Assembly: GCF_040358985.1 (NCBI RefSeq)
Contig: NZ_CP132932.1
Location: 620,001 to 684,000, forward strand
Reading direction: 5' to 3'
DNA length: 64,000 nt
From: Tunturibacter empetritectus
GTDB taxonomy: Bacteria; Acidobacteriota; Terriglobia; Terriglobales; Acidobacteriaceae
The translations under genes and the position numbers were made by a program. The notes beneath the pieces are model-generated. The model worked only from the letters and a program-made list of their open reading frames with translations, was not told the DNA's origin and did not search any database. This document shows, piece by piece, positions 1-8,981 of this stretch (position 1 is the first letter of the stretch; each line of letters starts with the position of its first letter).

Positions 1-48
1 TCGCCTTTGCACTTGCTGTTGCCTTTCCTTCAATCCACCGCAGAAGCG
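1..48. repeat. Edge fragment of a CTTTG/GTTGCC-rich intergenic spacer
   Basis: The first bases (TCGCCTTTGCACTTGCTGTT and on) resemble the CTTTGTCGTTGCC-rich tract that follows the small palindrome at 10653-10713. It is probably the end of the same kind of repeat-associated spacer, cut by the window edge. No gene is visible here. Confidence 0.3.
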
Positions 49-603
49 TCACACCAACCCCTTCCGCACCTCACTCAGAATCTCATCCGAGAATCTCTCA
101 TCCTCCACCGCCCGCGCCAGAATCATCGCCCCCACCATCGAAGCCATCATCCGAATCGCATCCCCCCGCGCCGATCTCTTGGAAGGCCATGGAAAGTGAG
201 CCGTCACAGCCTCAATCACAGCCTTCAGCCGATCCGTGAACGCACCCTTCACCTTTGGCTCATGTCGAATCTCTGAAGAAAGGCTAGCCATCGTGCATCC
301 CATACCAGGAGCATTCCGGTGCCCCGCACTCAGATACCTCTTCACATACTCCGCTCTCCCCCTTGCAGTCCCTTCCGTCGCATGCAGCCCGTCCAGCGTG
401 CTCTTGAACCCTTGCAGTACGCTCTCGACCATCAGCTCTTCCTTCGAGTCGAAGTGATTATAAAAAGGCCCATGCGTCAAACCGGTCGCCTTCATAATCT
501 CGCTGACGCTAACCCCCGAGAATCCCCTTTCGCGAAATAATCGCGACGCCTCTTCCAGAATCCGCGCATGTTTCTCCGCCGTCTCTGCTACCGGATATCT
601 CAT
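49..603 (-). CDS. TetR/AcrR family transcriptional regulator
   Basis: A 184-residue one-component repressor. The N-terminal helix-turn-helix covers about residues 10-55 with the family pattern GFSGVSVSEIM followed by THGPFYNHFDSKEEL, and the rest is the all-helical ligand-binding domain. The start at 603 is preceded by GGAGG at good spacing; an in-frame extension to 636 has no such site. It diverges from the short-chain dehydrogenase at 758, and two copies of a CATGA-N6-TCATG palindrome lie in the shared intergenic region. It therefore probably represses itself and the dehydrogenase. The ligand cannot be told from sequence. A fold-class call is safe; the target gene is inferred. Confidence 0.9.
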   Translation of the reverse strand: MRYPVAETAEKHARILEEASRLFRERGFSGVSVSEIMKATGLTHGPFYNHFDSKEELMVESVLQGFKSTLDGLHATEGTARGRAEYVKRYLSAGHRNAPGMGCTMASLSSEIRHEPKVKGAFTDRLKAVIEAVTAHFPWPSKRSARGDAIRMMASMVGAMILARAVEDERFSDEILSEVRKGLV

Positions 604-626
604 CCCAACCTCCACTTGACTTAATA

Positions 627-642
627 CATGATACACGTCATG
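627..642. promoter_or_regulatory. Putative TetR operator, copy 1
   Basis: Palindrome CATGA-N6-TCATG just upstream of the regulator start. The same ten positions recur at 660-675, with centres 33 bp apart, about three helical turns. Binding by the adjacent TetR protein is inferred. Confidence 0.55.
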
Positions 643-659
643 CTTGATAGAGAGTTAAG

Positions 660-675
660 CATGATAATCATCATG
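660..675. promoter_or_regulatory. Putative TetR operator, copy 2
   Basis: Palindrome CATGATAATCATCATG, symmetric at 14 of 16 positions and sharing the CATGA-N6-TCATG frame of copy 1. An imperfect inverted repeat TGCTT...AAGCA at 641-661 joins the two sites. It lies 82 bp before the dehydrogenase start. Confidence 0.6.
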
Positions 676-757
676 TTTACCAATTTCTGAAGTAGAGACT
701 GCACCCAACCCAGGCAGTCCGCAATCAAAGAAGCTAACAAGACAAGAGGAAACCATC

Positions 758-1531
758 ATGAAACTCGAAGGTAAAAAGGCTCTCATCACCGGCGGCAACA
801 GCGGCATCGGACTCGCCACCGCCCAGCTCTTCATCAAGGAAGGCGCACAAGTCGCCATCACCGGCCGCGACCAGAAGACCCTCGACGAAGCAGCCAAGCT
901 CCTCGGCCCGAAGGCCACCGCCTACCGCGCCGACGTCGCCGACTCCGCTGCACGCAAAGATCTCTTCGCCAAGATCAAGAAAGACTTCGGCCACCTCGAC
1001 ATCGTCTTCGCTAACGCCGGCATCGCCGGACAAACAACCACCGGCAAAACCGACGAAGCCACCTTTGAAAACATCATCCGCATCAACCTCACCGGCGCCT
1101 TCTTCACAGTCGAAGAGGCTCTTCCCATCCTCAAAGACGGTTCCTCCGTCATCTTCAACGGCTCTGTCATCGGATCGCTCGGCCAGCCAGGCTACGCCGC
1201 ATACGCCGCAAGCAAGGCCGGCCTCCGCGGTCTCTCCCGCTCCATGGCCGCCGATCTCGCCCCCCGCGGCATCCGCGTCAACGTCGTCGCTCCAGGGCCA
1301 ATCAAAACACCCATCTGGAGCCGCAACACCCACACCACCGAAGAGAATGACGGAGTAGCAAAGTTCATCGCCTCGACGATTCCACTAGGCCGCTTCGGTG
1401 AAGCAGAGGAGCTCGCAAAAGCAGTCCTCTTCCTTGCCTCCGATGACTCCTCCTACGTCAACGCAGTCGAGTTCTTCGTCGACGGCGGTGCAGTAGGCAC
1501 TCCCTTCGGCGGACCAGCCTTCCGCGGCTAA
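758..1531 (+). CDS. SDR family NAD(P)-dependent oxidoreductase
   Basis: A 257-residue classical short-chain dehydrogenase that would oxidise or reduce a carbonyl/alcohol using NAD(P)(H). The cofactor motif TGGNSGIG is at residues 11-18, NAG at 86-88, and the catalytic set is S136, Y149 and K153 (YAASK). The C-terminus has the usual VDGG turn before the end. Length and motif order are typical of the 250-residue family. It diverges from the TetR regulator, which probably controls it. The substrate cannot be inferred; quinone or xenobiotic carbonyl reductases are common in this arrangement, but that is analogy only. Confidence 0.93.
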   Translation: MKLEGKKALITGGNSGIGLATAQLFIKEGAQVAITGRDQKTLDEAAKLLGPKATAYRADVADSAARKDLFAKIKKDFGHLDIVFANAGIAGQTTTGKTDEATFENIIRINLTGAFFTVEEALPILKDGSSVIFNGSVIGSLGQPGYAAYAASKAGLRGLSRSMAADLAPRGIRVNVVAPGPIKTPIWSRNTHTTEENDGVAKFIASTIPLGRFGEAEELAKAVLFLASDDSSYVNAVEFFVDGGAVGTPFGGPAFRG

Positions 1532-1593
1532 AACAACGGGCGATCGCGAAACCTATTCACGATCGCCCGCAACTTCCCTGTCGTCTCGGAAAA

Positions 1594-3507
1594 TTAGTGC
1601 TGCGGCACAACAAGCACCTCAACCCCGCTAGCCGCGCCTGCGCTCCGGTACACACTCTCCGTTGCCTTCACAAACTGCTCCGGCTTGGCAAACGGAATAT
1701 CCACAAATGTCTGCGGATTCCGGTCCACCAGCGGGAACCACGAGCTCTGCACCTGCACCATAATCCGATGCCCCGCGCGGAACGTGTGGTTGATATCCGG
1801 CATCTCCGCATTCACCTCTACCATCTTTCCCGGCGTCAACGCCGTCGGCTTCTCCCAGCTATCCCGGAACTTCGCCCGCATGGGCTCGCCCCGAACCAGC
1901 TGCTCATATCCGCCCATCAAAATCGGTGCCGCTCCAAGCACCCGCTTCCCCACAGCGTCGTTCGGTGGATCCGGAAAATCATTTGGATAGACATCAATCA
2001 GCTTCACCACAAAGTCCGCATCCGTCCCCGTAGAAGCCACCTTCAACTTCGGCCGCACCGGCCCCGCAATCGTCACATCCTCCGTCAGCGGCTCGGTCTC
2101 ATACGTCAAAACATCCGGCCGCCGCGAAGCAAACCGCTGATCGTCATCCATATACCGTTGCGGCACCGTGTCCGTCGTGTAGTTCACAAACGGCACAGGA
2201 TGAGCCGGATCGCTCACATACTCATCCACACCGGCCTTCTCCGCAGGCGCATCGAAGCTCAGCTTGCCGCCCTCGCGAAAATAAAGCGTCTTCGCAGCCG
2301 CAGACTTCGGTGGCCACGCGTCATACTTCTTCCACACATTGCTGCCCGTCTCGAACACATAAGCCTTTGGCAGCACTCCGCCGTCATGCCCCTTCAAGTA
2401 GTGTTCAAAAAACGGAAACTGAATCTGCGACCGAAAGAACACCCCGGTCTTCGATCCAAAGTTCACATCCCCCAGCTTGTCCCCATCCCACATCGCCCAG
2501 CCGCCATGCGTCCACGGGCCAACCACCAGCGTATTTACCGCGCCAGGATTGAACTCATCGATCGCATGGAACGTCTTGAACGGCCCCGAAAGATCTTCAG
2601 CATCAAACCACCCGCCAACCGTCATCACCGCCGCATGAACATTCTTCATATGCAGCGACAGATCACGCTTCTTCCAGTACTCGTCATAGGTCGTATGCAC
2701 CACCTGGTCATGAAACAAAAAGTTCGACCCGGCAAACGCCTTATCCAGGTTCTCTGTCGGCCCCGCCTTCAAATAGAATTTGTAACTGTCTGGGGTACCA
2801 AAGTCGAATGGCTCGTGCTTCTCCGGCAACGTAGGGTTCTTCAGCGGTTTGAAGAACACATAAAACCCATAGTTGGCCGACAGCATAAACGCGCCGCCAT
2901 GATACCCATCATCGTTGAAGAACAGATTCGTCATCGGAGCCTGCGGACTGGCCGCCTTGATCGCCGGATGCGAATCAATAATGCTCGCCGACGTATAAAA
3001 CCCCGGATAGCTGATCCCCGTAATCCCCACCTTGCCGTTATTGTTTTCAACGTGCTTCAGCAAAAACTCCACCGTGTCGTACATATCCGTCGACTCATCC
3101 ACATCCTTCGCGGACTTCTTATCCTCGATATGCGGGCTCATCTCCTGAAACACGCCCTCGCTCTCATACCGCCCACGCGCGTCCCCACACACAAAGATGT
3201 AGCCCGACTCCAGCAGCTCCTGGCTCACCCCAAGCCGCGTCGGCATCTTATCCTCGCCATACGGCCCGCAGCTATAAGGCGTTCGCGTCATCAAAAACGG
3301 ATACGGGCCCGCATCCTTGAATGCCCCCGCCTGCGGCGTATACACCGACACAAACAGCTTCACCCCGTCCCTCATCGGAATACGGTACTCAAACTTCGCA
3401 TAGTGCGTCTTGATGAACTCTTCCTGACTCGCCGCCGGAGCCTGCGCCATCACTCCGCCACTCACCACCGCCAACAAACACACCACAAGCGCGAACTTTC
3501 TCATCAT
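1594..3507 (-). CDS. CocE/NonD family hydrolase (X-Pro dipeptidyl-peptidase-like), exported
   Basis: A 637-residue alpha/beta-hydrolase of the S15/CocE superfamily. A signal peptide (MMRKFALVV... ending near VMAQA) sends it out of the cytoplasm. The nucleophile elbow GISYPG places Ser166; the acid is probably D302 in GGWFDAED and the base H334 in PWTHGG. The C-terminal beta-sandwich typical of CocE proteins begins near residue 430. Related enzymes cleave acyl esters, amides such as glutaryl-7-ACA, or X-Pro dipeptides; the substrate is not predictable here. It stands alone on the minus strand, convergent with the dehydrogenase, and may act with the exported M14 peptidase encoded nearby. Confidence 0.9.
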   Translation of the reverse strand: MMRKFALVVCLLAVVSGGVMAQAPAASQEEFIKTHYAKFEYRIPMRDGVKLFVSVYTPQAGAFKDAGPYPFLMTRTPYSCGPYGEDKMPTRLGVSQELLESGYIFVCGDARGRYESEGVFQEMSPHIEDKKSAKDVDESTDMYDTVEFLLKHVENNNGKVGITGISYPGFYTSASIIDSHPAIKAASPQAPMTNLFFNDDGYHGGAFMLSANYGFYVFFKPLKNPTLPEKHEPFDFGTPDSYKFYLKAGPTENLDKAFAGSNFLFHDQVVHTTYDEYWKKRDLSLHMKNVHAAVMTVGGWFDAEDLSGPFKTFHAIDEFNPGAVNTLVVGPWTHGGWAMWDGDKLGDVNFGSKTGVFFRSQIQFPFFEHYLKGHDGGVLPKAYVFETGSNVWKKYDAWPPKSAAAKTLYFREGGKLSFDAPAEKAGVDEYVSDPAHPVPFVNYTTDTVPQRYMDDDQRFASRRPDVLTYETEPLTEDVTIAGPVRPKLKVASTGTDADFVVKLIDVYPNDFPDPPNDAVGKRVLGAAPILMGGYEQLVRGEPMRAKFRDSWEKPTALTPGKMVEVNAEMPDINHTFRAGHRIMVQVQSSWFPLVDRNPQTFVDIPFAKPEQFVKATESVYRSAGAASGVEVLVVPQH

Positions 3508-3625
3508 CGAACCTCAAAAGGTGAAAACAGAATAGTGGCAGTCTATCGCGATTCGCGCGATTCCTGACATACGATATTTCACGCCACCTTACAGATCTCT
3601 ACATCTATCCATGAAAAACCAGCAC

Positions 3626-4057
3626 TCACCGCATCCTGTTCGCAGCCGTCAGCGCCTGAAACGGCGTCCCCGTCGCAATCGTAGCCGCAGCCTCCCCGTC
3701 CGCCGGCTTGCTCGCGGCAATCACCGCCGCCTTGCGAAAGATCGTCGTCTCTCCCTCCGACTTGAACCATCGCGCTCCGCCAAAACCTATCAGCATCGCA
3801 GTGCTCAACTCCGACAGCCTCAACGTCACCGGAGGCGATGGCACAAAACCGCTCGTCAGCATCGAACCCTGCGTCCCAAGCCAGGCTCCAACCGCCGCCA
3901 CCATCCCCACCAGCACCACCCCAAGGTATCCCGGACGAAAGACCCCTTGCTCCATCGTCGGCAGATGAAGTCCAGAGTCCCCAATAAACACATTCACAAA
4001 ACCGCCCACCGCTCCGCACACCGCAACAGCCACAACATCGACGACGAGATCATGCAT
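3626..4057 (-). CDS. Small membrane protein of unknown function
   Basis: I do not recognise this 143-residue protein. It has hydrophobic segments at about residues 5-25 and 42-65 and a weaker one near 85-100, with conserved-looking Gly-rich turns, and a polar Ala/Thr-rich C-terminus. The start at 4057 has a strong GGAGAGGTGA ribosome-binding site six bases upstream. An overlapping frame covers the same stretch but has Cys/Gly-rich low-complexity composition and no such site, so I prefer this frame. It sits between two exported hydrolases on the same strand. Reality of the gene is fairly well supported; function is unknown. Confidence 0.65.
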   Translation of the reverse strand: MHDLVVDVVAVAVCGAVGGFVNVFIGDSGLHLPTMEQGVFRPGYLGVVLVGMVAAVGAWLGTQGSMLTSGFVPSPPVTLRLSELSTAMLIGFGGARWFKSEGETTIFRKAAVIAASKPADGEAAATIATGTPFQALTAANRMR

Positions 4058-4157
4058 AGCTCACCTCTCCCAGGAAGCCCACCATCATAGCCCATCGGCC
4101 CGCAAACTCGGCCAGCAAACATTTGCCTGCAAACGTCAGCCTGCCTTCGACCCCAAA

Positions 4158-6056
4158 CTATCGCGCCACCGGAACTCCCTCCACACTCAGCAACCGCCCC
4201 ACCGGATACTGCCCCACCCGATTCGCCGCAAACCACGGCGTCCGCTCATAGAAAAACTCCAGCCGCGCATACGAATTCCCCGCAAACACCGGATCGCTCG
4301 CCACCTTCTTCTCAAACTCCGTCTTCAGCTTCGGGTCCTTCGCCATCATCTCCCGCGCCAGCGACTCCAGCACATACGCCTCGCCATACTCCTTCTGCTC
4401 AAAGATCGAATCGAAGAATCCCCACTGCAAAGCCGAGTCAGGCCCAGCAGGCTCCAGCCACTCCAGCGCCACCTTCGACAGCCGCTGATTCAGCCGCACC
4501 ACCGCCGACCCCGCCGGAAATGTCCTCTTCTCCCGCACCAGCACGCAGCTCCCATACTTCCCCGGATCATGCATCGCCTCACCATTAAACGTCGGATGCC
4601 GCCCCTCAAACGGAGGCTCCTGCCACGCCATTCCAGCGCACTGATACGTCTCCACATCACCCGTCCACGTCGCCGTCGTCCGCTCCATCTCCACCTGGTG
4701 CGCCGCCAGCACATCAATCACCTTCACCCACTGCGCCGGAATGATGTACGCAGCCGGCACCTTCGTCTCGGCCTTCACCTTGAACCCAGTCTGGAACGGC
4801 AGCGAAACATTCCACGGCTCATGCGTATACTCCACACGCATCGCCCCCGAAACCTCACTCAACTCTCGCGTGTACTTGTATCCGCGAAACAAAAACGGCG
4901 TCGTATCCCCGCTCCATCCCAACGCCAGCGGGTACATCACGTTCCCCAGCGGATGCGCCCCCAGCGCCTCTGCCTCCTTATCTGCCGCCGCATTCAGCGC
5001 AATCACCTTATCCGCATCGCGGTTCATCAACTCCATCAGCCCAGCCAGAATCTCGTAGTTCCCCGTCACGCGCGTCTTATAGTCCTTCAGCATATGCAGC
5101 TCAACCAGCATCCCCGGCCGGCCCTCAAGAATTACATACCCCGTCGAAAACCGCGGAGGATCATCATTGAACCCAAGCCCCTCCGCCGGATCGTTGTCAT
5201 TCACAAGATTGATATACGTAGGCGAAGCCAGATGCCCATGCGAGTCCACATACTTCTCCAGCGTCGGCGTCGCGACCTCATTCACCCACTTCGCCGTACC
5301 CTTCGGCACATTCGGGCCATCATCAATCGTGAACGTCACGTCATACTGATAGTCCGCGCCGTCGGTAACATGGTCATCCACAAAAAAGTCCGGCAGCCAG
5401 CGATGAAACATCGAGTTGAACGCCCGAGCCTCCGGTGTATCCAGCTTCAGATAATCACGATTCAAATTCAGGTTCGTCCCATTGCCGCGCCACCCCATCT
5501 CCGCCGGACCAGCCTGGTTGATGCGGTTATAAGCACTCCTCCGCTCATGCCCATCCGCGTTATAGATCGGGATGAACACAAACACCGCCCGCTCCAGCAA
5601 ACCAGCCTTCGTCTTCGAGATCACCATATCCCGCAGCAGCGCAAGGCAAGCATCCTTCCCATCCATCTCCCCCGCATGAATCGAGTTCTGCACCAACACA
5701 ATCGGGCGTTTCGCTTTATGTAACTCAGAAGGATCAAATACACCATCCCGCGAAACCACCACCACATCCAACTCCCTGCCCTCACCCGTCTTCCCAAACG
5801 CCTCAATCCTCACCTGTCCCGGTGCCGCACTCTGCACGCGATTCAGATAAGCCATCGTCTCCGCATAATCCGGAGTCGTCTGATAACAACTCTTCTCCGC
5901 CGGCGTCATCCAGGTTGCATCGCCGCTCGGAGCGCAAGCCACACTACCCGCGGCATGAGGCTGCAAACTAACATCAGCCACGGTCTGCCCCTGCGCCACT
6001 ACACCCCAAACCAAAGCCGCCACAAAAATCAAACCAACGCTGGAACCAATTCGCAT
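4158..6056 (-). CDS. M14 family zinc metallocarboxypeptidase, exported
   Basis: A 632-residue secreted peptidase of the carboxypeptidase A clan. The start at 6056 is chosen because GAGGAG lies just upstream and the protein then begins with a clean signal peptide (MRIGSSVGL... cut near VAQG). The zinc ligands are H127 and E130 in IHAGEMDG and H227 in DDHVTDGADY; the NLNRDY motif near 195-200 supplies the substrate-carboxylate arginine. A region after residue 430 has no clear family match and is probably a lineage-specific C-terminal domain. The enzyme should trim C-terminal residues from peptides outside the inner membrane. Specificity is unknown. Confidence 0.9.
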   Translation of the reverse strand: MRIGSSVGLIFVAALVWGVVAQGQTVADVSLQPHAAGSVACAPSGDATWMTPAEKSCYQTTPDYAETMAYLNRVQSAAPGQVRIEAFGKTGEGRELDVVVVSRDGVFDPSELHKAKRPIVLVQNSIHAGEMDGKDACLALLRDMVISKTKAGLLERAVFVFIPIYNADGHERRSAYNRINQAGPAEMGWRGNGTNLNLNRDYLKLDTPEARAFNSMFHRWLPDFFVDDHVTDGADYQYDVTFTIDDGPNVPKGTAKWVNEVATPTLEKYVDSHGHLASPTYINLVNDNDPAEGLGFNDDPPRFSTGYVILEGRPGMLVELHMLKDYKTRVTGNYEILAGLMELMNRDADKVIALNAAADKEAEALGAHPLGNVMYPLALGWSGDTTPFLFRGYKYTRELSEVSGAMRVEYTHEPWNVSLPFQTGFKVKAETKVPAAYIIPAQWVKVIDVLAAHQVEMERTTATWTGDVETYQCAGMAWQEPPFEGRHPTFNGEAMHDPGKYGSCVLVREKRTFPAGSAVVRLNQRLSKVALEWLEPAGPDSALQWGFFDSIFEQKEYGEAYVLESLAREMMAKDPKLKTEFEKKVASDPVFAGNSYARLEFFYERTPWFAANRVGQYPVGRLLSVEGVPVAR

Positions 6057-6170
6057 CTCGGACTCCTCGCACGATGAACTATCTACCAACACGCTAACAT
6101 TCCCGAGAATGCAACCGACCTCCGCACACAACTTGCCCCTCGTGCCGCGCACCGATATCCTCATCACTAT

Positions 6171-6839
6171 ATGAATCAGGATCTTTGGACCTCAGTCGAC
6201 CACTACCTCACCCACACCCTCGTTCATCCCGATCAAGCACTCGACGAAGCCGTCCGCGCCAACGCAGACGCCGGTCTACCTGCCATCGACGTAGCGCCAA
6301 ACCAGGGCAAATTCCTTCATCTCCTCGCCCGCATCCATAGAGCGAAGCGCATTCTGGAAGTAGGAACCCTCGGCGGATACAGCACCATTTGGCTGGCCCG
6401 CGCTCTCCCACCAGACGGCACACTGGTCACACTCGAACTCAATCCCACCCACGCAAAGGTTGCTGCGGCGAACATCAAGCGAGCAGGGTTGTCCTCGCTA
6501 GTCGACCTCAAAGTCGGCAGCGCACTCGAATCCCTAACCAACCTGCACGCTCAAAAAGCCGCACCCTTCGATCTCATCTTTCTCGACGCGGACAAACCCA
6601 ACAACCCCTCCTACCTGGAATGGGCGCTCAAACTCTCGCGTCCCGGCACGGTCATCGTCGGAGACAACGTCATCCGCGACGGCGCCATCCTCGATCCCAA
6701 AAGTACCGACCCCGCAGTCTCAGGCACCCGCACCTTTCTCGAGCGCTTTGGAGACAATCCCCGCCTCGACGCCACCGCGCTCCAGACCGTAGGCAGCAAA
6801 GGCTACGACGGATTCGCCATAGCCATAGTCAAAGCATAG
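6171..6839 (+). CDS. Class I SAM-dependent O-methyltransferase (CCoAOMT/COMT-like family 3)
   Basis: A 222-residue methyltransferase. SAM-binding motif I is RILEVGTLGGYST at about residues 59-71, an acidic residue at the end of strand 2 is in LELNP, and the metal-site region FLDADKPN followed by VGDNVIRDG matches the divalent-metal-dependent catechol/caffeoyl-CoA type. It should methylate a catechol-like hydroxyl. It diverges from the exported M14 peptidase with only about 110 bases between starts. Its stop codon touches a 194-bp palindromic element. The substrate is unknown. Confidence 0.9.
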   Translation: MNQDLWTSVDHYLTHTLVHPDQALDEAVRANADAGLPAIDVAPNQGKFLHLLARIHRAKRILEVGTLGGYSTIWLARALPPDGTLVTLELNPTHAKVAAANIKRAGLSSLVDLKVGSALESLTNLHAQKAAPFDLIFLDADKPNNPSYLEWALKLSRPGTVIVGDNVIRDGAILDPKSTDPAVSGTRTFLERFGDNPRLDATALQTVGSKGYDGFAIAIVKA

Positions 6840-7032
6840 TCCTGCCGGACGGGCCCGCTACGCGCGGCGCGGTCACTTCGTGACGTGTATACCGGACAAG
6901 GCAGGATCAGCTGTATAGGTCCTCCCGTTGGTCGGAACTATTACCCTTCGCGACCAACTGGAGCGCCGCGCGAAGCGGGTACACAAGTCACGAAGTGACC
7001 GCCGCCCGCGCAGGGCGCTCGTCCGGCAGGAC
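6839..7032. repeat. Palindromic element E, copy 1
   Basis: About 194 bp bounded by 12-bp perfect terminal inverted repeats GTCCTGCCGGAC and GTCCGGCAGGAC. Inside are nested inverted repeats: CACTTCGTGAC against GTCACGAAGTG, and CCCGTTGGTCG against CGACCAACTGG. A second copy with the same ends and core lies at 28173-28349. The whole could fold into a long hairpin. No protein is encoded. It could be a non-autonomous mobile element or a REP-like cluster. Confidence 0.8.
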
Positions 7033-7038
7033 ATCTTC

Positions 7039-7650
7039 TCAAGTCAAATCATCCGTATCAAAAGGAGTCACCTTCCGCCCCAGCGCCGAAACGCTCCGCG
7101 AATCCCCCACCAGCGTCTTCACCACCACATCAATCTCATTCTCAGCCGAAGCAGCCATAACCCCCACCGGCTCTGGAATCCCCAGACTCTCCAGCAGCAC
7201 CGTCACATGGGCCACAGCGACATTATCCTGATTCAAACCCTCCGGCGTCTTCGCCTTGATCCCCACCTCACCCGGCTGCACGCCCAGCAGCGCCGCAACG
7301 CTCTCCCGCAACTCCCCCGCAATCGGCACAATCTTCGGCTTCGCCATCACCAGCACCGTATCGATGTTCACGATCTTGTATCCAGCCGTAGCCACCTCTT
7401 CTAGCGCCGTCTGCAGAAACACACTTGAAGCCGCGCCCTTCCACCGCGGATCGCTCGGCGGAAAGAACGTACCGATATCCCCCGCGCTCACCGCACCCAG
7501 CAGCGCATCCGTAATCGCATGCAGCAGCACATCGCCATCCGAGTGCCCAGCCAGCCCCTCGGGATGTTCAATCGCAAGTCCGCCAATCACCAACGGCACA
7601 CCCGCCGTAAACGCATGCGAGTCGAATCCGTAACCAATCCTCATACCCAT
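7039..7650 (-). CDS. ispF: 2-C-methyl-D-erythritol 2,4-cyclodiphosphate synthase
   Basis: Fifth enzyme of the MEP isoprenoid pathway: converts CDP-methylerythritol 2-phosphate into the 2,4-cyclodiphosphate, releasing CMP. The metal ligands are in GYGFDSHAF (Asp and His) and GHSDGDVLLHA near residues 35-45; the KAKTPEGLNQ motif precedes the CDP-binding C-terminus. The family is usually about 160 residues, while this protein has 203, the excess being a C-terminal tail after the GIPEPVG region. The first ATG (7650) is chosen because GGGAAG lies seven bases upstream. ispD follows the same strand 59 bases upstream, a normal pairing. Confidence 0.96.
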   Translation of the reverse strand: MGMRIGYGFDSHAFTAGVPLVIGGLAIEHPEGLAGHSDGDVLLHAITDALLGAVSAGDIGTFFPPSDPRWKGAASSVFLQTALEEVATAGYKIVNIDTVLVMAKPKIVPIAGELRESVAALLGVQPGEVGIKAKTPEGLNQDNVAVAHVTVLLESLGIPEPVGVMAASAENEIDVVVKTLVGDSRSVSALGRKVTPFDTDDLT

Positions 7651-7709
7651 AAGCTATCTTCCCATGCTTCCCAAAATCGCGGAGCACCCACGAGCGCCCC
7701 ACCGATCCG

Positions 7710-8432
7710 TCAAGCCTTCCCCTGCCCCAGATAAAACTCCGCAAGCTCAATATCCCCCGGCTGCGTAATCTTGAAGTTCCTCGCCGACCCCTGCACCACA
7801 GCCACCTCCACCCCGGCCCGCTCCAGCAGACTAGCCTCATCGGTTCCCGAAAACCCATCCGCCTCCGCCTCCACAAATGCCGCCCTCAGCAGCCCAAACC
7901 GAGCGCCCTGCGGCGTCTGCGCCTGCACAATCCGCTCCCTAGGAATTGTTGCCGTCACAATCGCCCCATCCGCCGTCCGCTCCACCTGCTTGATCGTATC
8001 CACCGCCGGCAGCCCCACAATCGCCGCCCCATGCTTTACCACCGCATCAATCGTCCGCTCAATCGTCGCCGGATCGATCAGCGGTCTCACCGCATCATGC
8101 ACCAGCACCACATCCTCCGCATCGCACTCCAGCGCCGCCAGCGCATTCCCCACCGACTCCTGTCGATTATCCCCGCCCTCGACCATATGCACGCGCGGCC
8201 CAAGCTTGAACTCCACCATCTGCGCCTCTACCCGCTCCCGCTCATGCGCCCGCACCGCCACGCAAACCGCATCCACCCGCGGCACCGCAAGAAACGCCCG
8301 CACCGACCGCACCAGCACCGGCACTCCACTGATCGCAAGAAACTGCTTCGGCGCCGGCCCTGAGCCAGACGCACCCCCCGCGGCCATCCGCGTCCCAATA
8401 CCTGCTGCAGGAAGAATCACAAAAACTCGCAT
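7710..8432 (-). CDS. ispD: 2-C-methyl-D-erythritol 4-phosphate cytidylyltransferase
   Basis: Third enzyme of the MEP pathway: transfers CMP from CTP to methylerythritol 4-phosphate. The 240-residue protein begins MRVFVILPAAGIGTRM, the nucleotidyltransferase signature with the catalytic arginine, followed by KQFLAISG. VLVHDAVRPL at mid-protein holds the metal-binding Asp, and the KITQPGD motif near the end is typical. A TTG 18 bases upstream is possible but would add residues before the conserved strand. It is upstream of ispF and 26 bases downstream of a GNAT gene, so the three probably share a transcript. Confidence 0.96.
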   Translation of the reverse strand: MRVFVILPAAGIGTRMAAGGASGSGPAPKQFLAISGVPVLVRSVRAFLAVPRVDAVCVAVRAHERERVEAQMVEFKLGPRVHMVEGGDNRQESVGNALAALECDAEDVVLVHDAVRPLIDPATIERTIDAVVKHGAAIVGLPAVDTIKQVERTADGAIVTATIPRERIVQAQTPQGARFGLLRAAFVEAEADGFSGTDEASLLERAGVEVAVVQGSARNFKITQPGDIELAEFYLGQGKA

Positions 8433-8458
8433 AACCTGCGAAGTATACAAGATGCGCC

Positions 8459-8917
8459 TTACTCCAGCCGCAGCATCATTTCGGTCGACTCCTCAAATCC
8501 ATTCCGCTCATAGATCGGCCTGCCGAACTTCGAAGCGTGCAGCGAAACCACCTTCACCCCACGCCCTCGCGCCGCCTCCACCGAAGTCTTCAGCAGTCGA
8601 TAAGCCAGCCCCTTCCCTCGCGCCTCCGGCTCCACATAAAAGTTCAGCAGATACGCCCGCATCGGCTGCGCATCCATCCAGTGCGGAGGAAACTCCATCA
8701 TCCACATCCCCGCCCCCGCCACCACGCGGCCCGCATCCTCCACTATCCACCCAACGTAGCTGCCATCGTTCAAACGAGGCCGCACCCACGCCACAAAGTT
8801 CTCCATCATCGCCTGCAGCGCCGCGTCCTCCGCCTGCCCTGCATCGACAAACATCTGCCGCCGCTGCCGCGCAATCAACTCAGCATCCTTAACCATAGCC
8901 AATCTTGTCTCAAACAT
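8459..8917 (-). CDS. GNAT family N-acetyltransferase
   Basis: A 152-residue acyl-CoA-dependent acetyltransferase. The acetyl-CoA pyrophosphate loop is RGKGLAYRL near residues 100-110, preceded by the LLNFYVEPE strand, and followed by LHASKFGRPIYERNGF, the usual motif B and bulge. The fold is standard and complete in one domain. It is first in the minus-strand run GNAT-ispD-ispF, but nothing links acetylation to the MEP pathway, so co-location is probably incidental. Substrate unknown. Confidence 0.88.
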   Translation of the reverse strand: MFETRLAMVKDAELIARQRRQMFVDAGQAEDAALQAMMENFVAWVRPRLNDGSYVGWIVEDAGRVVAGAGMWMMEFPPHWMDAQPMRAYLLNFYVEPEARGKGLAYRLLKTSVEAARGRGVKVVSLHASKFGRPIYERNGFEESTEMMLRLE

Positions 8918-8981
8918 CTTTTCAGTATAGAAAGAATCGGTTCACATTGAGCTATCATCAGGTCGTCCAGTTGGGCCAACG

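Noticed and set aside
1597..3567. A 656-codon open frame on the plus strand opposite the CocE-type gene
   Set aside because: Its translation is Arg/His/Pro-rich without domains, as expected from the antisense of a GC-rich gene. The minus-strand protein has a signal peptide and a full catalytic triad.
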